Source: SIG603 sp964370405 (GTDB lineage: Bacteria; Bacillota; Clostridia; Oscillospirales; Acutalibacteraceae). Taken from it: a stretch of 16,602 nt of DNA. This document shows positions 14,921 to 16,602 of this stretch, in pieces. The translations under genes and the position numbers were made by a program. The DNA lies in the NCBI GenBank assembly GCA_964370405.1, contig CAYJJB010000042.1, forward strand, positions 1 through 16,602, written 5' to 3'. The number at the start of each line of letters is the position of its first letter. The stretch's first letter is position 1. Below the pieces are notes generated by a model. It did no database searches. It was not told the origin of the DNA and saw only the letters and a list, made by a program, of their open reading frames with translations.

Positions 14921-14949
14921 ATTATATATTATGTTGACTAATTTGTCAA
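14921..14949 (-). promoter_or_regulatory. Consensus sigma-A promoter for the lipoprotein-MBOAT unit, with overlapping dyad
   Basis: On the minus strand TTGACA (14944-14949), a 17-bp spacer and TATAAT (14921-14926): both hexamers and the spacing are consensus. The start is near 14914, giving a leader of about 100 nt. A dyad TTGAC-N6-GTCAA (14934-14949) covers the -35 and could be an operator. The remaining intergenic sequence (14950-15086) is AT-rich with no gene or strong terminator that I can see. Confidence 0.8.
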
Positions 14950-15086
14950 TATGAAGCATAATCCATATCTGTCAAAGTATACCACAAAAGAAAATTAAAT
15001 ACCCCTAACTATTAGACGCAAAATAGAATTAAAAAGTTCACAATTTTTCGAGATTTTTTAGTATCTGATTACATCAGTTATAAATT

Positions 15087-16292
15087 TTAGTACTTTTTGC
15101 GCAACCTTACCGTCATAATTATTGGAACACGCTCTCCTTTAAAAGGCACTTCACAAAATCCATCAAGCACAAACCCTGCTGCAAATGCTACACTTAAAAT
15201 ATCACTTATTGAGCGGTGATAGTAGTTTTGCAACATGGGTTGACCCTCAATTGCAAAGCCTTTATTGATACAGCTTGTAAAATAATCATCATTTTCATAA
15301 GTAAAACAAGGGTGATGTGTTGCAAAAACAAATATGCCATCCCTGTCAAGCATATCAAAAACTGCGCTAAACAGTGGAGATATTTCAGATATATCCATAA
15401 TTGCCATATTGGCTACTGCTTTAGTAAATAACTTTTCGCTTTTTAGTTTCAACAAATCACCATACTTTGTTGCATCGCAAACATGAAAACTAACTTTATC
15501 TAAAACATCATTTCTTCGCTTGACTGCAAGCTCAATCATCTTAGGACTATAGTCAAAAGCTGTTACTTTTGCGCCTTTTTTTGCCATTCTTTGTGAAAAA
15601 TTTCCATTCCCACAAGCAATGTCAAGTACAAAGTCATTTTCATTTATTTCAAGCAGTTTTTCTACATTTGGCCTTACTATATCACAGTGAAAAAAATTTG
15701 ACTCATCGCCCATCTGTTCATCCCAAAACTGCGCATTTTTCTCCCATGCTTCTAAACCATTATCTTTAAAATCAATTTTTTCTCCCTCAAATATCTCTTT
15801 AACATATTCTACCGTAGCATTTATTTGCTCAGTTCTTCCACTTAAACTTATTGCCATAAAATTTATATCATGCACGTCAAACGGTGCTTTTATTCCAAGT
15901 TTGCTTGCAGGCTCATAGCCAAATTTTGGATAATATTTTTCACTTCCTAAAACGATCACAATGTCATAGCCCATGGATTTTGCTATTTCATGTCCTTTTT
16001 TTATAAGCGCACTTCCCACGCCTTTTCCTTGTGCTTTTGGCGACACCGAAAGTGGTGCAAGTGCAAGGCCATTCACCTTACCTATTTTTGCTTTTGTAAA
16101 AATTATTTGACCAAGTATTTTGCCATCTTCTTCTGCAACTAATGATAACTCCGAAATAAAACCATCGCTTTTTCTAAGCTTTTCGACGAGTTCTTGCTCC
16201 GTCCCGTCTGAGTGCTCGGCCGTCTCAAACGCCTCTTTTACTAGTTTCTTTACAGCCGCATAATCCCTTGCTTCTTCTTGTCTTATGTTCAT
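15087..16292 (-). CDS. GNAT acetyltransferase-methyltransferase fusion
   Basis: A 401-aa two-domain cytoplasmic enzyme. Residues 1-150 are a YhbS-like GNAT domain: LSVSPKAQGKGVGSALIKKG (81-100) holds the acetyl-CoA-binding Q-x-x-G-x-G, followed by the typical VLGSEKYYPKFGYEPA. Residues about 182-401 are a class I SAM-dependent methyltransferase with FVLDIACGNGNFSQRM (motif I, 221-236), acidic D247 in AFDYS, and FVFATHHPCF later. Both halves look complete and lie in one open frame. A linker (about 150-182) joins them. ATG 16292 was chosen because AAAGG lies about ten bases upstream; the frame opens 11 residues earlier without a site. Substrates are unknown. The partial gene upstream also encodes a GNAT, in the same direction. 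Confidence 0.9.
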   Translation of the reverse strand: MNIRQEEARDYAAVKKLVKEAFETAEHSDGTEQELVEKLRKSDGFISELSLVAEEDGKILGQIIFTKAKIGKVNGLALAPLSVSPKAQGKGVGSALIKKGHEIAKSMGYDIVIVLGSEKYYPKFGYEPASKLGIKAPFDVHDINFMAISLSGRTEQINATVEYVKEIFEGEKIDFKDNGLEAWEKNAQFWDEQMGDESNFFHCDIVRPNVEKLLEINENDFVLDIACGNGNFSQRMAKKGAKVTAFDYSPKMIELAVKRRNDVLDKVSFHVCDATKYGDLLKLKSEKLFTKAVANMAIMDISEISPLFSAVFDMLDRDGIFVFATHHPCFTYENDDYFTSCINKGFAIEGQPMLQNYYHRSISDILSVAFAAGFVLDGFCEVPFKGERVPIIMTVRLRKKY

Positions 16293-16341
16293 TTTATTTC
16301 TGCCTTTCAGTATCATTATACTCACGATTCATTAACTTATA

Positions 16342-16370
16342 AGTATAGTGTTGTTTTATTTCTGTTTTAA
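16342..16370 (-). promoter_or_regulatory. Possible promoter for the GNAT-methyltransferase gene
   Basis: On the minus strand TTAAAA (16365-16370), 17 bp, TATACT (16342-16347); the start would be near 16335. A second TATAAT (16315-16320) lies closer to the gene but has no -35 and would leave almost no leader. Confidence 0.4.
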
Positions 16371-16417
16371 GATTTGTGTTGTTACGAGCAGCGTGCTCAT
16401 AAGCTTATAGTAAATAA

Positions 16418-16602
16418 TTACCTATCAAGGAATTTCACATAAAAATATTTTGATAACTGAGGATTCTGTTTGTTCTCTCTTGCATATTCTAAGGTAAAAC
16501 CACACTTTTCATAAAACTCTGGCGCTTGAAAATGACTTGTTACTAAATTAATGTTATTTAGTCCACTTTCTTTAAAATATTCTTCTACCGACTTAATAAG
16601 TT
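16418..16602 (-). CDS. GNAT acetyltransferase, C-terminal fragment (cut by window edge)
   Basis: The last 60 codons of a leftward gene whose start lies beyond the right edge. The readable C-terminus includes LVTSHFQAPEFYEKCGFTL and ends FYVKFLDR before TAA. The A-P-E-F-Y-E-K-C-G-F stretch is the classical end of the GNAT acetyl-CoA fold, where the acetyl group binds near the conserved Tyr. It does not match the fused GNAT domain next to it closely enough to suggest a recent duplication. Substrate unknown. A weak imperfect hairpin at 16382-16402 follows the stop but lacks a T-tract. Confidence 0.75.
   Translation of the reverse strand, partial: LIKSVEEYFKESGLNNINLVTSHFQAPEFYEKCGFTLEYARENKQNPQLSKYFYVKFLDR

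Noticed and set aside
14934..14962. Plus-strand promoter TTGACT-17-CATAAT
   Set aside because: It would read only into the 3' end of a convergent gene; it arises from the dyad shared with the minus-strand promoter.
16382..16402. Terminator after the partial GNAT gene
   Set aside because: There is a short stem with a C-A mismatch and a 3-nt loop, but no T-tract follows on the minus strand.

Overview
The window is low-GC, gene-dense bacterial DNA. Its Shine-Dalgarno sites are mostly GGAGG, AAGG or AGGGG, several sigma-A-type promoters are near consensus, and lipoproteins have short Lys-led signal peptides. Together with the gene families present (CHASE-GGDEF, DUF1848, a GPH symporter, a double-cluster Fe-S protein), this suggests an anaerobic Clostridia-type Firmicute. 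The ten Ns near the left end show that it comes from a draft scaffold. No rRNA, tRNA, CRISPR array, phage gene or transposase was seen.

Left part (1-5430). An Fe-S protein of the epoxyqueuosine-reductase/reductive-dehalogenase type reads rightward and is broken only by the N gap. It converges through a terminator on a membrane-bound CHASE-GGDEF diguanylate cyclase. A 378-bp divergent promoter region follows, then an orphan oligopeptide-binding lipoprotein, a terminator, and an RmlD-like NAD-dependent reductase.

Middle (5431-9594). The intergenic stretch 5431-5658 holds two near-identical 26-bp hairpins flanking a compact inverted-repeat element that carries its own strong terminator. Then come, all leftward, a Cys-type glutathione peroxidase with its own promoter, and a three-gene unit: a lipoprotein made of four copies of a ~95-residue domain, a six-TM histidine kinase with no sizeable extracellular domain, and an OmpR-type regulator whose start overlaps the kinase stop.

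Right part (9697-16602), all leftward. An operon of a small ABM-fold protein, a DUF1848 Fe-S protein and a GPH sugar symporter is tightly coupled (4-nt overlap, then 13 nt) behind a recognisable promoter. Next is a two-gene unit of a Pro-rich lipoprotein and an MBOAT O-acyltransferase, driven by a promoter with both consensus hexamers and 17-bp spacing. A GNAT-methyltransferase fusion follows, and a second GNAT gene is cut by the window edge.

The main themes are envelope sensing and modification (two-component unit, lipoproteins, MBOAT, diguanylate cyclase) and uptake (peptide-binding protein, GPH symporter). No single large known system, such as a biosynthetic cluster or defence island, is apparent. 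The best candidates for something undescribed are the repeat-lipoprotein/kinase/regulator unit, the Pro-rich lipoprotein/MBOAT pair, the ABM-DUF1848-symporter operon, and the duplicated-hairpin element.
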